64,000 bases of DNA from Legionella birminghamensis (GTDB lineage Bacteria > Pseudomonadota > Gammaproteobacteria > Legionellales > Legionellaceae), in assembly GCF_900452515.1 (NCBI RefSeq), contig NZ_UGNW01000001.1, forward strand, positions 2,604,001 to 2,668,000. The letters run 5' to 3'. A program made the position numbers and the translations under genes. Positions 8,623 to 18,595 of the stretch are shown here, in pieces (the stretch's first letter is position 1; every line of letters starts with the position of its first letter). Under the pieces are notes generated by a model. That model ran no database searches, had not been told where the DNA came from, and saw nothing but the letters and a program-made list of their open reading frames with translations.

Positions 8623-10473
8623 CTACCCCTCCAGCTCCTCCCAGCGGGCATATAGCTTGGCCAGCTCGCTCTCATCCTGTTGCAACTGCTGGCCAAAGGC
8701 AGCAATTGCCTGGGTGTCTTGCTGGTAAAAATCAGCTTCTGTCATTTTCAGTTGTGCTTTAGCAATTTTTTCTTCCAGGGCTTCAATCTGCTGTGGTAAT
8801 TTCGCGAGTTCACGCTGCTCATTAAAGCTTAATTTAGTTGAAGCGGTGCTGCGTTTCGGCGCTGCTTTTGCTGCGGGTGTCGCGGTGGTCTGACGTTGCG
8901 ATTTTTTCTGCATGCGGTAATCATCATAGCCGCCCACGTACTCATGAAACTGCCCTTCGCCTTCCCAAACCAGCACGCTGGTGACCACCTGATTGATAAA
9001 CGCGCGGTCATGGCTGATCAGGATTAGCGTGCCGGGGTAATCAACCAGCATACTTTCCAAAAGCTCCATGGTTTCAATATCGAGATCATTGGTGGGCTCG
9101 TCCATCACCAGAAAATTAACGGGCTTGGCAAGCAGTTTTGCCAATAGCAGGCGATTTCTTTCGCCGCCCGACAGACTGGAAACGGGCTGGTTAAAACGTT
9201 CAGCGGGGAACAGGAATTCCTTGAGATAGCTGGCCACATGCTTTTGTTTGCCATTGATAGTGACATAATCAGCGCCTTCAGCCACATTAGCCATTACCGT
9301 TTGCTGTTCATCCAATTGCCGCCTTAACTGGTCAAAATAGGCAACCGCCAGAGATGTCCCCCGTTTAATGCTGCCAGAATCCGGCTGCAATTCGCCAAGA
9401 AGAAGGCGAACGAGCGTAGTTTTGCCACAGCCATTGGGCCCAATAATTCCCAGTTTATCGCCACGCGTAAGAAGCAGTGAAAAATCGCGGAGGATTGTTT
9501 TATCCCCTATTTTGTAATTCAGTTTCTCCGCTTCAACGACTACATTCCCAGACTGGGCGACCTCAAGATTGAGCGTTTTTACTTTACCAAGCTGGGTTCT
9601 TCGCGCTTTATATTGTTCGCGCATAGCCTTCAAAGCACGCACCCGTCCCTCATTACGCGTCCGCCTTGCCTTAATACCAGTTCGTATCCACACCTCTTCT
9701 TCTGCCAGGCGTTTGTCGAATAATTCATTATGGCGCTGCTCGGTAACCCGCATCGCCTCACGCCGATCAAGATAAGTTTCGTAATCGCATTCATGGGTGT
9801 AAAGTTTACCCCTGTCGATTTCAACTATACGATTCGATACTGCACTAAGAAATGCCCGGTCATGGGTAACCAGCAGCACTGCGCCCTGATAAGTTTTTAA
9901 ATAGGACTCCAGCCATTCAATGGCTTCCACATCCAGATGGTTGGTGGGTTCGTCCAGAAGCAAGAGATCAGGATTGGCGATTAAAGCAGCAGCCAGAAGC
10001 GCGCGCCTTTTCATTCCACCGGATAATTTATCCATCCTCGCTGATGGATCAATGCCAAGGCGCGTAGCCATGGTATCAACCCTGGGCAGGAGATCCCAGG
10101 CATGCAAATTATCCATTTTCTGCTGGCAACGGGCCAAGGCATCTAAATCCTTGCCTTGTGATAATTGATGAAACTCAGCAAGTACTTCGCCTGTCTCGCC
10201 CAGGCTTTTCACGAGAAAATGATACACGGTTTCATTATCATGAACCGGAACTTCCTGGGTTAATCCAGCAATTCGTAAACCGCTAAGGCGGCTGATTTGG
10301 CCGCCATCGGGAATTAATTCGCCTTGTAATAAGCGCAGCAAGGATGATTTACCAGCACCATTCCGACCTACCAGGGCAACGCGATCCTGGGGCTGGATTT
10401 GCCAATCGGCTTCATCAAGCAGCCGATTACCGCCCACATTCAAGATGACCCGATTCAATGTCACAATACTCAT
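8623..10473 (-). CDS. uup: ABC-F ATPase Uup
   Basis: A duplicated ABC ATPase without membrane domains (616 residues). The first cassette has Walker A GRNGAGKS (36-43), signature LSGGMKRR and Walker B LLLLDEPTNHLD. The second has GPNGCGKT, LSGGERNR and LVMDEPTNDLD. A linker of charged helices separates them, and a C-terminal coiled coil of about 80 residues, preceded by a Ser/Thr/Ala-rich hinge, matches the DNA-binding tail of Uup. ABC-F proteins act on ribosomes; Uup loss raises precise transposon excision in E. coli. The start is placed at ATG 10473 (MSIVTL) rather than the upstream GTG 10485. Confidence 0.92.
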   Translation of the reverse strand: MSIVTLNRVILNVGGNRLLDEADWQIQPQDRVALVGRNGAGKSSLLRLLQGELIPDGGQISRLSGLRIAGLTQEVPVHDNETVYHFLVKSLGETGEVLAEFHQLSQGKDLDALARCQQKMDNLHAWDLLPRVDTMATRLGIDPSARMDKLSGGMKRRALLAAALIANPDLLLLDEPTNHLDVEAIEWLESYLKTYQGAVLLVTHDRAFLSAVSNRIVEIDRGKLYTHECDYETYLDRREAMRVTEQRHNELFDKRLAEEEVWIRTGIKARRTRNEGRVRALKAMREQYKARRTQLGKVKTLNLEVAQSGNVVVEAEKLNYKIGDKTILRDFSLLLTRGDKLGIIGPNGCGKTTLVRLLLGELQPDSGSIKRGTSLAVAYFDQLRRQLDEQQTVMANVAEGADYVTINGKQKHVASYLKEFLFPAERFNQPVSSLSGGERNRLLLAKLLAKPVNFLVMDEPTNDLDIETMELLESMLVDYPGTLILISHDRAFINQVVTSVLVWEGEGQFHEYVGGYDDYRMQKKSQRQTTATPAAKAAPKRSTASTKLSFNEQRELAKLPQQIEALEEKIAKAQLKMTEADFYQQDTQAIAAFGQQLQQDESELAKLYARWEELEG

Positions 10474-10529
10474 GGCACTTCTCACTTACTGAAATCAAAA
10501 TTTGTTTGGAGGGAGGGACTTTTGCCCAG

Positions 10530-11018
10530 CTACTTCTCAATAACCAGCTTCTTATTCGTTTGCGTAAGGCTAAAATGGGATAACACGTTCATACCCATTA
10601 ATAAAGTATCTTCTTCGCTGCCCAGGATGATAACCGCTTTTACGTCATACAGGGTAAAGTTGCCAAAACTGAGTTTGCTAACCCGGGTTAAAGAGCCCTC
10701 CACCGTCCCTTTTGCAATTTGCATGGTAATCGGGTAGCGCCCGCTTAAGTTTAAATCCCGGGCGACTCTCTCGGGTATAGCCAACAGTGTTGCCCCAGTA
10801 TCCACAATAAAATGAACAGGTTTATCGTCAATCGTTCCATCGATACGATAATGGCCCTGTTCATCTGCGGTAATAATGACTTTACCAGGATGGCTTTCGA
10901 AGCTGCCCTCACCCGACTGGCCATGAAAATAAAAAAATACAAACAACAGGCCAAAAAAAAGGATCCAGGTGATAATAAACATACGACGCCCGGTATGGGC
11001 ATACTGATTATTATCCAC
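10530..11018 (-). CDS. Membrane-anchored retropepsin-like aspartic protease
   Basis: This 162-residue protein has one N-terminal membrane helix (about 13-31) and a single aspartic protease lobe with the catalytic triplet D73-T74-G75 in FIVDTGATLLAIP. A second hydrophobic-hydrophobic-Gly pair (LLMGMNVLS) follows near 145. It would work as a homodimer in the periplasm. The TIGR02281 family matches in size and layout. The GTG start at 11018 sits 6 bp after the ridA stop, with AGGA inside the end of ridA, so translation is probably coupled. An ATG at residue 13 lacks a ribosome site. Confidence 0.85.
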   Translation of the reverse strand: MDNNQYAHTGRRMFIITWILFFGLLFVFFYFHGQSGEGSFESHPGKVIITADEQGHYRIDGTIDDKPVHFIVDTGATLLAIPERVARDLNLSGRYPITMQIAKGTVEGSLTRVSKLSFGNFTLYDVKAVIILGSEEDTLLMGMNVLSHFSLTQTNKKLVIEK

Positions 11019-11024
11019 CCTTAA

Positions 11025-11417
11025 TTATTCCTGAGCTGAATTGTCAAGCACCATAATACCATCCATCTCTACCTGGGATCCCCGTGGTAAAGCAGATACC
11101 CCGATAGCCGCCCGTGCGGGAAAAGGCTCGACAAAATAACGGCTCATGGCTTCATTCACGAGAGGGAAATGATTTAAATCAGTCAGATAGACGTTCAATT
11201 TAACAATATTCGCCAGACTGCCTCCAGAGGCTTTACAAACAGCGGTCAGATTATTTAATACCTGATCAATCTGCAGTCGAATTTCATCACTACATATAAT
11301 ACCGGTTGCCGGATCCAGAGGGACCTGGCCTGAAAGATAGACAGTGCTACCGCAGCGAATAGCTTGGCTGTAAGTGCCAATGGCGGCTGGCGCCTGCTCC
11401 GTATGGATTGATTGCAT
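11025..11417 (-). CDS. ridA: RidA family enamine/imine deaminase
   Basis: RidA hydrolyses reactive 2-aminoacrylate-type enamines released by PLP enzymes. The 130-residue trimeric-fold protein shows YSQAI near the N-terminus, R102 in PARAAIGV (the carboxylate-binding arginine) and E117 in the C-terminal VEMDGI. The start ATG 11417 has AGGGGA upstream and lies 2 bp after the spoT stop. The spoT-ridA order occurs in many gammaproteobacteria. Confidence 0.93.
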   Translation of the reverse strand: MQSIHTEQAPAAIGTYSQAIRCGSTVYLSGQVPLDPATGIICSDEIRLQIDQVLNNLTAVCKASGGSLANIVKLNVYLTDLNHFPLVNEAMSRYFVEPFPARAAIGVSALPRGSQVEMDGIMVLDNSAQE

Positions 11418-11419
11418 TA

Positions 11420-13540
11420 TTATTCCCCTTGTTTCTTTCGATAAAGGCGCATGACCACATTGTTAGAACGAAGGCGCCGCATAACACGCGCCAAATGGGT
11501 TCTGTCACGCACACTGATTGAAAAAGTGACGGCATTATGACGCCCGTCGCGCGGATCCACATTAATGTTGCCGATATTGGACTCTGCTTCAGAAATAGCA
11601 GTCGCCAAGGCAGCAAGAACGCCTCGCTGATTGGCCACTTCAACCGTAATATCGACCCAGAATTCACCCTCAACCTGTTCATCCCAGCGCAGGGCGATGA
11701 ACTGCTCGGGGCTTCGTACATGATGAATCATCTGACAATCACTTGCATGCACGATAATGCCTCGCCCTTGCTGGAAACGACCGACAATGCTGTCGCCAGG
11801 TATAGGCTGGCAGCATTCTGCAAAATGGACCACCATCCCTTCGGTGCCTTTGATGGCCAGCGGGCGGCTTTTACCATTTTTATCAAGCTCGGCCGGTTCA
11901 GAGCGAACCACCAGGCGTTTGGCGATCACCATTGGCATTTGATTACCAATCCCAATAGCATAGAGTAATTCATCACTGGATTTATAATTCAAGTCATGAA
12001 GTATAGCCTGTAATGATTCGGGGGGTACTTTCGCATAATCGGATGATAATTCCGCAAGTGCCTGCTCTAACAGACGCTTACCCATTACAATGGACTCAGC
12101 ATGCTGCTGGCTTTTCAGAAAATGGCGGATATTGCTTCTTGCTTTTCCGGTAACGACAAAATTAAGCCAGGCCGGATTGGGATGCGCTCCCGGTGCAGTG
12201 ATAATTTCCACCGTCTGCCCATTGGTCAAGGGAATACTCAGCGGCACCAGCCGGCGGTTCACCTTGGCCGCCACGCAACTATTCCCTACTCCTGAATGCA
12301 CAGTGTAAGCAAAATCAACCGGCGTAGCACCCTTAGGGAGCTCCATAATATGGCCCTTGGGTGTAAAAACGTAAACCTCATCAGGAAATAAATCGATTTT
12401 GACGTTTTCAATAAATTCAAGTGAGCTGCCAGTGCTGCGCTGCATTTCTAACAAACGCTGTACCCACTCCCTGGCGCGCAGTTGGGCCTCATTGACTTCC
12501 AGGCCTGCAGATTTATAGATCCAGTGTGCCGCCACACCATTTTCAGCCACTTTATCCATATCGCGTGTACGAATCTGCACTTCCAGGGGAACACCGAAAG
12601 GGCCAAATAACGTGGTATGTAATGATTGGTAGCCATTTGCCTTGGGGATCCCGATATAATCCTTGAAACGCTGCGGAACAGGTTTATAAGTGCGATGCAA
12701 AGCACCCATCACGCGATAACAGGCATCAATATCTTCGGTGATCACCCGGAAAGCAAACACATCGGTAATTTCAGTAAACGAGGCCTTTTTCTGGCGCATT
12801 TTTCGATAAATACTGTATAAATGCTTTTGTCTGCCAAATACATGCTCATAGGGAATATTGAGCTGCCTAAGCGCTTCTTCCAAATCGTGTTCGATTTTTT
12901 GAGTCAGCTCCCGGCGATTTCCCCGTGATTTTTCAACTGCCGATTTGATGGCACGGCAACGCATTGGGTAAAGTGCCTGAAAGCCCAGATCCTCTAAACC
13001 GACATAAATGGCATGCATACCCAATCGATTGGCAATCGGTGCGTAAATCTCCAGGGTTTCAATAGCAATGCGCCTGCGTTTGGACGCTGGCATTGCCCCC
13101 AGAGTTTTCATATTGTGGTAACGGTCGGCTAATTTGACGATGATAACCCGAATATCTTTGACCATCGCCAGAACCATTTTGCGGAAATTTTCCGCCTGGG
13201 CTTCGGCGCGGGATTCAAATTTTATTTTTGTCAGCTTGGTAACGCCGTCAACCAGAGCGGTGACTTCTTCACCAAACAACTGGTTTAGCTCTTCCTTGCT
13301 GACTGAAGTATCCTCAACCACATCATGCAACAGGGTTGCCATAATGGTTTGATAGTCAAGACGCATCCGGGCAAGAATCAGCGCAGCTGCTACTGGATGG
13401 GTAATATAAGGCTCACCTGAGCGGCGCATTTGTCCGTGGTGAGCTTTTTCCGCAACCAGATAAGCCTGATGGCACTTTTCAACCTGCTGTTGCTCAAGAT
13501 AATGTTGAAGCTCCTCGTGTAACTCCTTAAAGTAGCTCAC
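11420..13540 (-). CDS. spoT: Bifunctional (p)ppGpp synthetase/hydrolase SpoT
   Basis: Controls the stringent-response alarmone. The 706 residues carry an HD hydrolase domain (HDVVED at 72-77), a synthetase domain with the basic RXKD motif (RFKD 291-294, characteristic of Mn-dependent bifunctional enzymes rather than RelA), a TGS domain (about 388-447) and a C-terminal ACT domain (about 630-704). The GTG start at 13540 has GGGAG seven bases upstream. In Legionella SpoT is known to sense fatty-acid stress and trigger transmission traits via LetAS. The yicC-gmk-rpoZ-spoT order supports the call. Confidence 0.96.
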   Translation of the reverse strand: MSYFKELHEELQHYLEQQQVEKCHQAYLVAEKAHHGQMRRSGEPYITHPVAAALILARMRLDYQTIMATLLHDVVEDTSVSKEELNQLFGEEVTALVDGVTKLTKIKFESRAEAQAENFRKMVLAMVKDIRVIIVKLADRYHNMKTLGAMPASKRRRIAIETLEIYAPIANRLGMHAIYVGLEDLGFQALYPMRCRAIKSAVEKSRGNRRELTQKIEHDLEEALRQLNIPYEHVFGRQKHLYSIYRKMRQKKASFTEITDVFAFRVITEDIDACYRVMGALHRTYKPVPQRFKDYIGIPKANGYQSLHTTLFGPFGVPLEVQIRTRDMDKVAENGVAAHWIYKSAGLEVNEAQLRAREWVQRLLEMQRSTGSSLEFIENVKIDLFPDEVYVFTPKGHIMELPKGATPVDFAYTVHSGVGNSCVAAKVNRRLVPLSIPLTNGQTVEIITAPGAHPNPAWLNFVVTGKARSNIRHFLKSQQHAESIVMGKRLLEQALAELSSDYAKVPPESLQAILHDLNYKSSDELLYAIGIGNQMPMVIAKRLVVRSEPAELDKNGKSRPLAIKGTEGMVVHFAECCQPIPGDSIVGRFQQGRGIIVHASDCQMIHHVRSPEQFIALRWDEQVEGEFWVDITVEVANQRGVLAALATAISEAESNIGNINVDPRDGRHNAVTFSISVRDRTHLARVMRRLRSNNVVMRLYRKKQGE

Positions 13541-13612
13541 AGAGCACTCCCTTCGCCTAAACCTGTAAAATATATTTGCAACTGATACCGCCGGTCAGGA
13601 CAAAAACATTAA

Positions 13613-13816
13613 TTAATCTTTATCCAGGATATCTGGTTTAACTAATCCCGCTGCAATTTCTCTTAAGGCAACGACAGTAGGTTTATCGTTTTCCCACTCA
13701 ACCAAAGGCTGCTCGCCGCGGACTGCAATTTCACGCGCTCTCTTGGTTGCAACCATCACTAATTCAAAACGATTTGCAACATGTTCCAAACAATCTTCTA
13801 CTGTGACACGTGCCAT
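13613..13816 (-). CDS. rpoZ: RNA polymerase omega subunit
   Basis: The 67-residue omega subunit helps assemble the beta' subunit and contributes to ppGpp binding. The start MARVTVEDC and the block [14 protein letters not shown] are diagnostic. It is slightly shorter than E. coli omega (91), lacking the C-terminal tail, as in several gammaproteobacteria. It lies between gmk and spoT in the conserved order. Confidence 0.95.
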   Translation of the reverse strand: MARVTVEDCLEHVANRFELVMVATKRAREIAVRGEQPLVEWENDKPTVVALREIAAGLVKPDILDKD

Positions 13817-13867
13817 AAATACCCCCTACGCAGTGCAAGTGTTAAGTTATAACCAAAACAGTCTATT

Positions 13868-14497
13868 TTACTTGGATGCCAGTAAGAAGGAAAGTAATTT
13901 TGCAATCTTTACAGATTGCCTCTGTATGTTTAGCCGATTGGCCAAGACGATAGCTCGCAGTTCCTGGGCAGCCAGATCAAAATTATCATTCACTATTAAA
14001 TAATCAAATTCAGCATAATGGCTTAACTCTTCCTGTGCCTGCTGCATGCGGCTGCCAATAACAGCTTCATTATCCTGTTTACGATTTTGCAGGCGCTGCT
14101 TTAAAATTTCCAGCGAGGGCGGAATAATAAAAACACTGACTGATTCCGGGAATAACCGTCTGATTTGCTGTGCGCCCTGCCAGTCAATATCCAGCACCAC
14201 ATCAATCCCGGATGCCAGCCTCTCCTTTATCTGGGCGACTGATGTCCCATAATAATGATTGAATACCCGGGCATATTCGATAAATGCCGACGCTTCAATC
14301 ATTGCCTGAAACTCGTTCTCGGAGATAAAAAAATAATCGACTGCATCTTTCTCACCGGGACGCATTAAGCGGGTGGTATGCGAAATAGATATCTCAATGT
14401 CAGGCAGGCTGGTAACCAATTCTTTCACCAGACTGGTTTTTCCGCCGCCAGATGGGGCGGCTACGATAAATAAATTTCCTGTGCCATCATTCGCCAT
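13868..14497 (-). CDS. gmk: Guanylate kinase
   Basis: Phosphorylates GMP to GDP using ATP. The 209 residues carry the P-loop APSGGGKT (14-21), the GMP-binding block [11 protein letters not shown] and a lid region followed by [11 protein letters not shown]. The start ATG 14497 lies 6 bp after the yicC stop, and rpoZ follows 51 bp later. The enzyme feeds the guanine nucleotide pool used by SpoT encoded downstream. Confidence 0.95.
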   Translation of the reverse strand: MANDGTGNLFIVAAPSGGGKTSLVKELVTSLPDIEISISHTTRLMRPGEKDAVDYFFISENEFQAMIEASAFIEYARVFNHYYGTSVAQIKERLASGIDVVLDIDWQGAQQIRRLFPESVSVFIIPPSLEILKQRLQNRKQDNEAVIGSRMQQAQEELSHYAEFDYLIVNDNFDLAAQELRAIVLANRLNIQRQSVKIAKLLSFLLASK

Positions 14498-14503
14498 TTA
14501 TTC

Positions 14504-15370
14504 TTACTCTATATTTTGAATTTGTTCTCGCATCTGCTCTATGAAAACCTTCATTTCTACGGCAGACTGCGTCAGTTCAATTGAATCCGATTTGGAGCTT
14601 AAGGTGTTAGCTTCGCGATTCAATTCCTGCATTAAAAAATCCAGACGCCGCCCCGCAGGCTCTTTTGCGTTGAGGCTTTTGCTTACTTCCTGAACATGAA
14701 CAGTTAAGCGATCGAGCTCTTCAGTCACATCCATTTTACTTAGTAAAAGCGCCAATTCCTGCTCAAGCCGATTATTATCGACTTCAAGGTTTAAACTATG
14801 CAGTCGCGTAAGCAGCTTATCACGCGCCGACAAGGCATTTTTCTCGGCAAAGGTTTTGGCTTTGCCAATTTCAGCCTGCAATCCCGAAAGTCGTTTAAGC
14901 ACATGCGAGTGCAGTGCCGCCCCTTCTGTTGCCCGCATTTGCTCCAACTGTTTTAAAGTACTGCCAAACAAGTTTAGTATAGAAGGCGAAAATTGCTCTA
15001 AAACAGGTTGTTCAATTGTAACTATACCGGGCCAGGCCAATACCTTTGAAAGGCTCATATCATTCGCTAAATGCTTATCCCCTGAAAGCTTTTCGGCAGT
15101 TCCTATTAATGCATTTAAAAGGGGTTCATTAATCGAAATCGCTTTATCCAGGCCTGAGTTATCCTGGTGTTTTAACTGACACTCCAGCTTGCCCCGGCTA
15201 ATCTGACCACGAAGCATTGATCGCAAATCATTCTCAAGAAAACGCCATGATTCCGGCAAGCGAAAGGAAACATCCATATATCGGTGATTGACTGAACGGA
15301 TTTCCCAACAAAAAATCATGCCGTCTATTTCAATTTGCTCGCGTGCAAAAGCGGTCATACTACTAGTCAT
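14504..15370 (-). CDS. yicC: YicC family endoribonuclease
   Basis: The 288-residue protein begins MTSSMTAFAR, the hallmark start of YicC, and has the SVNHRYMDVSFRLP block and the C-terminal domain with LDFLMQELNREANTLSSK. Family members are metal-dependent endoribonucleases implicated in turnover of small RNAs. ATG 15370 is preferred over an in-frame TTG two codons upstream. It is probably the first gene of the yicC-gmk-rpoZ-spoT-ridA cluster and diverges from rph. Confidence 0.92.
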   Translation of the reverse strand: MTSSMTAFAREQIEIDGMIFCWEIRSVNHRYMDVSFRLPESWRFLENDLRSMLRGQISRGKLECQLKHQDNSGLDKAISINEPLLNALIGTAEKLSGDKHLANDMSLSKVLAWPGIVTIEQPVLEQFSPSILNLFGSTLKQLEQMRATEGAALHSHVLKRLSGLQAEIGKAKTFAEKNALSARDKLLTRLHSLNLEVDNNRLEQELALLLSKMDVTEELDRLTVHVQEVSKSLNAKEPAGRRLDFLMQELNREANTLSSKSDSIELTQSAVEMKVFIEQMREQIQNIE

Positions 15371-15492
15371 AATCAATTTACACTAATTATTTATGAGGAT
15401 GGCCGACTATAAACTAAATTTGTACAAATGCAAGTCTGCGTGCATCATCAGGAATAAAGGGTTATACTTGCACATTTTATCGAGGAGCAACC

Positions 15493-16200
15493 ATGCGTCC
15501 CAGCAATCGTGAGCCCAATCAACTTCGTTCTATTCAATTACATCGCAACTATACCCAGCATGCCGAAGGGTCAGTCCTTGTCGAGTTTGGCCAAACTCGA
15601 GTCATCTGTAATGCTTCAGTTGTAGACGGTGTTCCACGCTTTCTCAAAGGGAAAAACCAGGGCTGGATTACGGCAGAATATGGCATGCTGCCGCGGGCGA
15701 CCCACAGCCGCTGTGAACGTGAAGCCAGCAAGGGCAAACAAGGTGGGCGCACGCTGGAGATTCAACGCCTGATTGGCCGTTCTTTGCGCGCCTGTTTTGA
15801 TCTTAAAGTCCTGGGTGAAAACACCATAACCATCGATTGCGACGTACTTCAAGCTGATGGCGGAACGAGAACCGCAGCGATTACTGGCGCCTGCCTGGCT
15901 CTGCGCGATGCATTGAGCTGGATGGTTAGCCGTGAAAAGCTTAAAAGAATGCCTGCATTCACCTATGTTGCAGCGGTGTCTGTCGGTATCTACCGTGGAC
16001 AATCTGTTCTTGATCTCGATTATGCGGAAGATGTACTCGCTGAAACAGACATGAATGTAGTGATGAATGAGGCGGGTGATTTCATTGAGGTACAGGGCAC
16101 TGCTGAAGAAAACAGCTTTAACCGTGCTCAATTGAATAATATGCTCGACCTGGCTGACAGCGGTATCAGGGAATTAATTAACCTGCAAAAATTAGCTTAA
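15493..16200 (+). CDS. rph: Ribonuclease PH
   Basis: Phosphorolytic 3' exoribonuclease that trims tRNA precursors. The 235 residues show [11 protein letters not shown] at the N-terminus, the basic RSLRACFDL surface and the phosphate-binding/catalytic [18 protein letters not shown] block around residues 113-130. The full length matches E. coli (238), without the frameshift seen in strain K-12. The start ATG 15493 has GAGGAG. It is divergent from yicC, the order found in many gammaproteobacteria. Confidence 0.96.
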   Translation: MRPSNREPNQLRSIQLHRNYTQHAEGSVLVEFGQTRVICNASVVDGVPRFLKGKNQGWITAEYGMLPRATHSRCEREASKGKQGGRTLEIQRLIGRSLRACFDLKVLGENTITIDCDVLQADGGTRTAAITGACLALRDALSWMVSREKLKRMPAFTYVAAVSVGIYRGQSVLDLDYAEDVLAETDMNVVMNEAGDFIEVQGTAEENSFNRAQLNNMLDLADSGIRELINLQKLA

Positions 16201-16297
16201 GCCTACCCGCCCTTCTCTTCCTGGAGCGGGGCGGCTTTGCAACTTGTATTAGTCCTGAGACTTTGTTACCCTGCAATTTTGACCTTCTGCCTAAAAA

Positions 16298-16636
16298 ATG
16301 GATACTCTGGAAATTAAAGCGTTAAAAATTGCCACCCGCATTGGAGTGCATCAATGGGAACAACAAATCAAACAAAATCTGTTTATCGATATTACTATCC
16401 CGTCTGATTTTAGCCAGTGCGAAGATGCTCTGGATAAAACCACCGATTATGATGCCCTCTGCCGCAGTGTTACAGACTATGTCGAATCGAATTCCTTTCA
16501 GCTGATTGAAACGGTTGCTGAACACGTCGCTGCTCTGGTTAAAAGGGAATTCAAGCTTGAGCAAGTATGCGTAAGTGTTAGCAAACCGCATTCGATTCCC
16601 AATGCAGGAGATGTGCGGGTAACCGTAAGCCGCTGA
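16298..16636 (+). CDS. folB: Dihydroneopterin aldolase
   Basis: Folate pathway enzyme that cleaves dihydroneopterin to 6-hydroxymethyl-dihydropterin. The 112 residues show the GVHQWEQ start region with the substrate-binding glutamate E21, TDYDALC in the middle, E72 in ETVAEHVA, and K96-P97 in the SKPHSIPNAG loop near the end. Length matches the family (about 120). No other folate gene is next to it; the right side is repeats. Confidence 0.93.
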   Translation: MDTLEIKALKIATRIGVHQWEQQIKQNLFIDITIPSDFSQCEDALDKTTDYDALCRSVTDYVESNSFQLIETVAEHVAALVKREFKLEQVCVSVSKPHSIPNAGDVRVTVSR

Positions 16637-16652
16637 AGCGCAAACCGTTCAA

Positions 16653-16932
16653 TGCCCGCGGCTTCGACCCATAGGGATCTACATACAAATGCATTAGCAA
16701 TCGAATCCCCGTGGCTGCGACCGCGGGGTCCATGTTTGGTGGCTGAGCATGCTCTTCAAATGAATCCAATGTTTCCATAAATAGCAAAAGCAGCTAAAAC
16801 AAGTCCTACAAACATTATCTTAAATTAGCAAAACCAATATTCTACATAGGCCTCCTGTGGGCCCCGCGGTCACAGCCGCGGGGATGCGAGTGTATTTGTG
16901 TAGAGCTATGGGTCGACGCCGCGGGGGTTCGA
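16653..16932. repeat. Nested palindromic element, GC arms with TATCTACA arms
   Basis: The 334-bp gap between folB and the GDSL gene is one composite element. Outer arms: CGACCCATAGGGATCTACAT at 16665-16684 against TTGTGTAGAGCTATGGGTCG at 16897-16916. Inner arms: AATCCCCG...CCGCGGGG ending in CCATGTTTGG (about 16703-16739) against GTGGGCCCCGCGG (16857-16869). The core (about 16730-16856) is nearly identical to the core at 38800-38911. A further GC arm follows at 16938-16950. No gene is seen. Confidence 0.8.
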
Positions 16933-16970
16933 TGGTCCATGCCGCGGGCCATCTTTAACCAGATCAATAA

Positions 16971-18353
16971 TCACATTCCCTTTCTCATCCCCTCTTTGGC
17001 CTCGGCAACCATCTTTGCCGCCTCCAGTGGAGGAACCTTCAAGGTAATATTCCCCTTCTTATCAATCCAGTTTAAATATTCAATACTGGCTCGCGTTCTG
17101 TGTCCTTTTTCATAAAGCGCATGATGGAAAATCTCTTCGAGACTTGCATTCTTATAATCAATATTGGAACGGGCGACCCCCCCAAAAAAACCATTTCTGT
17201 CCTTGGCCAGCCTTGCGCCATATTCCTGTATAAACTGGCGGCGTAATTCACTCATTGTTGAACTGGCTTCCTGGCGCTGGCTCTCTGAGAGGAAATCAGG
17301 CGCAATAAAATTATATTTAAACTGGTATCGCAAATAAAACTGATGGGCAAGTAAGGCATGCATATCAGCGGAGGGATGAATCTTGTCCCAGAAAATATAT
17401 CCTGTCGCTGGCGACACCCCGTCTTCAATATCAAAATCTTCAGAGTCGCAATAAGAATCGCTTACCTTTTCCGGATCAAATCCCCATTTTGCAGGATGCT
17501 GAATAATATCGGTAAACAAAGTGTTAATATCAAAACATTCTACAGAACAATAAGGATAGCGAACTTTTAACTCATTGCATGCAATTCTTAATTGCTCATT
17601 GAAATAAAGGGTACAGGACTGGGCATTACTTTGTTCATATTCATTCTTTTGCTGGTACATTGGGGTAAATGATAAATCAGGTAAGTTAAATAAAATAAAG
17701 TTTCGATACCCCTTCTTAACCAACTCTTCTACATTTCCGATTCTGGCCGCCAATGCCTTTTTGGCTTCACTGATTGTTGGACGCTCATTGACAGTAATTA
17801 AATCATTGGCGCCAGACCACTCAATGACAAGCGTCGCCTTCTTCTGCTCTTCCGATACCTGGTGTGCGGTATCATATTTCAACATTTTCTCCCGCATTTC
17901 TTCCAGCGTAGAAACAACCATGCGGTTAAAAAAAAGACTCAAGCTTGAAGTAGGCACCCAGCTGTAATCATGGGCACTTAAACCACCCTCACTATAATTT
18001 CTGACGAAATCGACCCCCTTGTAGCGGACAACCAAATCATCATCGAGATCATAACTGTTCTGCACATGCTCCCTAACCCGTCTGTCATGGCTTATTACCG
18101 CATCGCTGATATCGCTTGCATCCATTTTGTATTCTTTGCCGACTTCTCTGATGATGAAGTTTTCAGCAATACCGGCACTTAAATGATCACTCCAGGCATA
18201 TCCATTTGTAAAACGGCCATCCGGTGATTTCTTATCCAGACCAGTTATCCATTTCATGGGAATACATCCCCATAAATATTTATTATTAATAGTGCCTCGG
18301 TCAGTAAGGCTATCGCCCATTAATACAAAATGCGAAATCTTTTCCGGGATCAT
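16971..18353 (-). CDS. GDSL/SGNH hydrolase, cytosolic or translocated
   Basis: A 460-residue protein with the SGNH hydrolase blocks in order: block I GDSLTD (nucleophile S15), block III SGANDL (around 180) and block V WDKIHPSADMH with the catalytic Asp and His (around 328-338). Such enzymes are lipases, lysophospholipases or acyltransferases. Unlike the secreted Legionella enzymes of this family there is no signal peptide. A C-terminal extension of about 110 residues (about 350-460) has no counterpart in simple SGNH enzymes. These features allow, but do not prove, export by the Dot/Icm system. ATG 18353 is the start; no operon partners. Confidence 0.8.
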   Translation of the reverse strand: MIPEKISHFVLMGDSLTDRGTINNKYLWGCIPMKWITGLDKKSPDGRFTNGYAWSDHLSAGIAENFIIREVGKEYKMDASDISDAVISHDRRVREHVQNSYDLDDDLVVRYKGVDFVRNYSEGGLSAHDYSWVPTSSLSLFFNRMVVSTLEEMREKMLKYDTAHQVSEEQKKATLVIEWSGANDLITVNERPTISEAKKALAARIGNVEELVKKGYRNFILFNLPDLSFTPMYQQKNEYEQSNAQSCTLYFNEQLRIACNELKVRYPYCSVECFDINTLFTDIIQHPAKWGFDPEKVSDSYCDSEDFDIEDGVSPATGYIFWDKIHPSADMHALLAHQFYLRYQFKYNFIAPDFLSESQRQEASSTMSELRRQFIQEYGARLAKDRNGFFGGVARSNIDYKNASLEEIFHHALYEKGHRTRASIEYLNWIDKKGNITLKVPPLEAAKMVAEAKEGMRKGM

Positions 18354-18502
18354 TTTTTCTTCCTTGTTGTTATTTTAATTCAAAAATTCTGAGCGTCATG
18401 CCCAGAAGAACAGCAGCATGTCCTATAAATTTCATATCGACCGTTTTTCATTTCGCCTTAGTATTAGGGATAAAAAATCATAACAAAGCAAAGTGATCTA
18501 TT

Positions 18503-18532
18503 TTAGACCAATTTAAATTTACAGCTTATAAT
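18503..18532 (+). promoter_or_regulatory. Candidate sigma-70 promoter of ybdK
   Basis: TTAGAC (18503-18508), 18-bp spacer, TATAAT (18527-18532), in the 242-bp gap between the divergent GDSL and ybdK genes. Transcription would begin near 18539, about 57 bp before the ATG. The -10 is perfect, the -35 weak. Confidence 0.45.
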
Positions 18533-18595
18533 TTGATCATGGGGTTGAACTCCTTCTTTCCTGGCAATGGATTGCAGAAAATAACAGGATAAAAA

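Noticed and set aside
15616-16131. 171-codon frame antisense to rph
   Set aside because: Shadow of the conserved rph frame; no ribosome site or known motif.
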